A DNA stretch of 64,000 bases from NCBI GenBank assembly GCA_001692895.1, contig KV748193.1, forward strand, positions 310,001-374,000, in the 5' to 3' direction. The number at the start of each line of letters is the position of its first letter. Position 1 is the first letter of the stretch. Below are positions 63,616 through 64,000 of this stretch, in pieces. Origin of the DNA: Cenococcum geophilum 1.58. Its lineage: Eukaryota; Ascomycota; Dothideomycetes; Gloniales; Gloniaceae. The notes beneath the pieces were generated by a model. That model saw only the letters and a list, made by a program, of their open reading frames with translations, searched no databases and was not told where the DNA came from. The position numbers and the translations under genes are program-made.

Positions 63616-63722
63616 AAGGACTTATTTTATAGCGCTAGAATAAAGCTATAAAATTGACCTCTATTTATAAAATATAGAGCTATATTGGTAGGACTATAAG
63701 GGGGTGTATTGTTTTAATGGAG
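63616..63722. repeat. Foldback cluster (right part)
   Basis: This continues the palindromic cluster beyond copia G (AGAGCTATATTGGTAGGACT and on to GGGGGTGTATTG). It mirrors 57396-57480. Confidence 0.75.
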
Positions 63723-63780
63723 GGGGCGATGCGCGTCGTGCGGCTTGGCGATTTTTACCGATATTTTGAGAATGGCTGTA
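63723..63780 (-). repeat. 58-bp inverted-repeat end, right copy
   Basis: Reverse complement of 46902-46959 with one difference (A for G in the GCC-TTCTC part). TA is at its outer edge. It shows no RIP wear although it sits beside worn elements. Confidence 0.8.
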
Positions 63781-64000
63781 AGTCTTGGCATACCCCAAAT
63801 AAATTTTCAGTCGCCTTCTTCTTCCTTATTATCGTATAAATATAGCTTTAGAAGTGGAATTAGAAGCTCTTAACTCTATTAATACCTCTAAATAAAAAAA
63901 TATAAGAGGTCGCTTAGCCTTTTTAATATAGAAGCATACCCGTCTACTAGGCAGTAATAAGCCCATATAAAATAAAAAAGCCTATCTTTTATTCTATTAT
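63781..64000. other. Unassigned AT-rich sequence to window end
   Basis: No gene or repeat is recognised in the last 220 bases. Confidence 0.5.

Noticed and set aside
46902-63780. Starship-type giant transposon
   Set aside because: No DUF3435 (captain) tyrosine recombinase is seen, and most of the interior is explained by nested LTR elements.

Overview
The window looks like an accessory or subtelomeric-type segment of a filamentous ascomycete (Pezizomycotina). Most of it is AT-rich, transposon-derived DNA. Paired LTRs of the same element differ almost only by C/T and G/A transitions, and old reading frames are riddled with TAA/TAG, which is the signature of repeat-induced point mutation (RIP). 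Host genes have short introns (43-117 nt) with GT/AG borders. A few N bases show it is a draft assembly.

Layout. 1-2302 and 12944-~13690: one plus-strand chromodomain-type Ty3/gypsy fossil (A), cut off by the window start and split by a minus-strand gypsy (B, 2303-12943, 274-bp LTRs). 14814-21108: minus-strand Ty1/copia (C, 271-bp LTRs, 5-bp duplication). 22306-30252: minus-strand gypsy (D, 424-bp LTRs, RIP-altered 5-bp duplication), probably sitting inside a plus-strand gypsy (E) whose pol part runs 30258-~34100. 34543-38007: DNA transposon with ~208-bp inverted ends at TA, a DDE transposase relic and a second convergent gene relic. 39.27-46.27 kb: an unmutated gene island with ispF (+), a nine-exon MFS exporter (-) and a four-exon GPT2/SCT1-like acyltransferase (+), interrupted by a hAT-type non-autonomous element with another TA element inside it. 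46.7-51.2 kb: 12-bp minisatellites, a Tc1-type transposon (47014-49497) and a clean hairpin element. 51262-57394: plus-strand copia (F) containing a second hAT-type element (52208-53415). 57395-58023 plus 63616-63722: nested palindromic foldback repeats split by plus-strand copia (G, 58024-63610). A 58-bp almost identical inverted pair (46902-46959 and 63723-63780) brackets this whole right third.

Genes. After working out splice sites, all three island genes read through with no break. IspF is the surprise: it is an enzyme of the bacterial/plastid MEP isoprenoid pathway, whereas fungi make isoprenoids through mevalonate, so a lone copy suggests acquisition by transfer and possibly a changed job, since the usual Glu of the TTxE substrate/metal block is Gly here. 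The acyltransferase should act at the ER in the first step of glycerolipid synthesis, and the MFS protein should sit in a membrane as a proton-driven exporter. No shared pathway among the three can be shown from sequence. No tRNA, rRNA or CRISPR array was seen.
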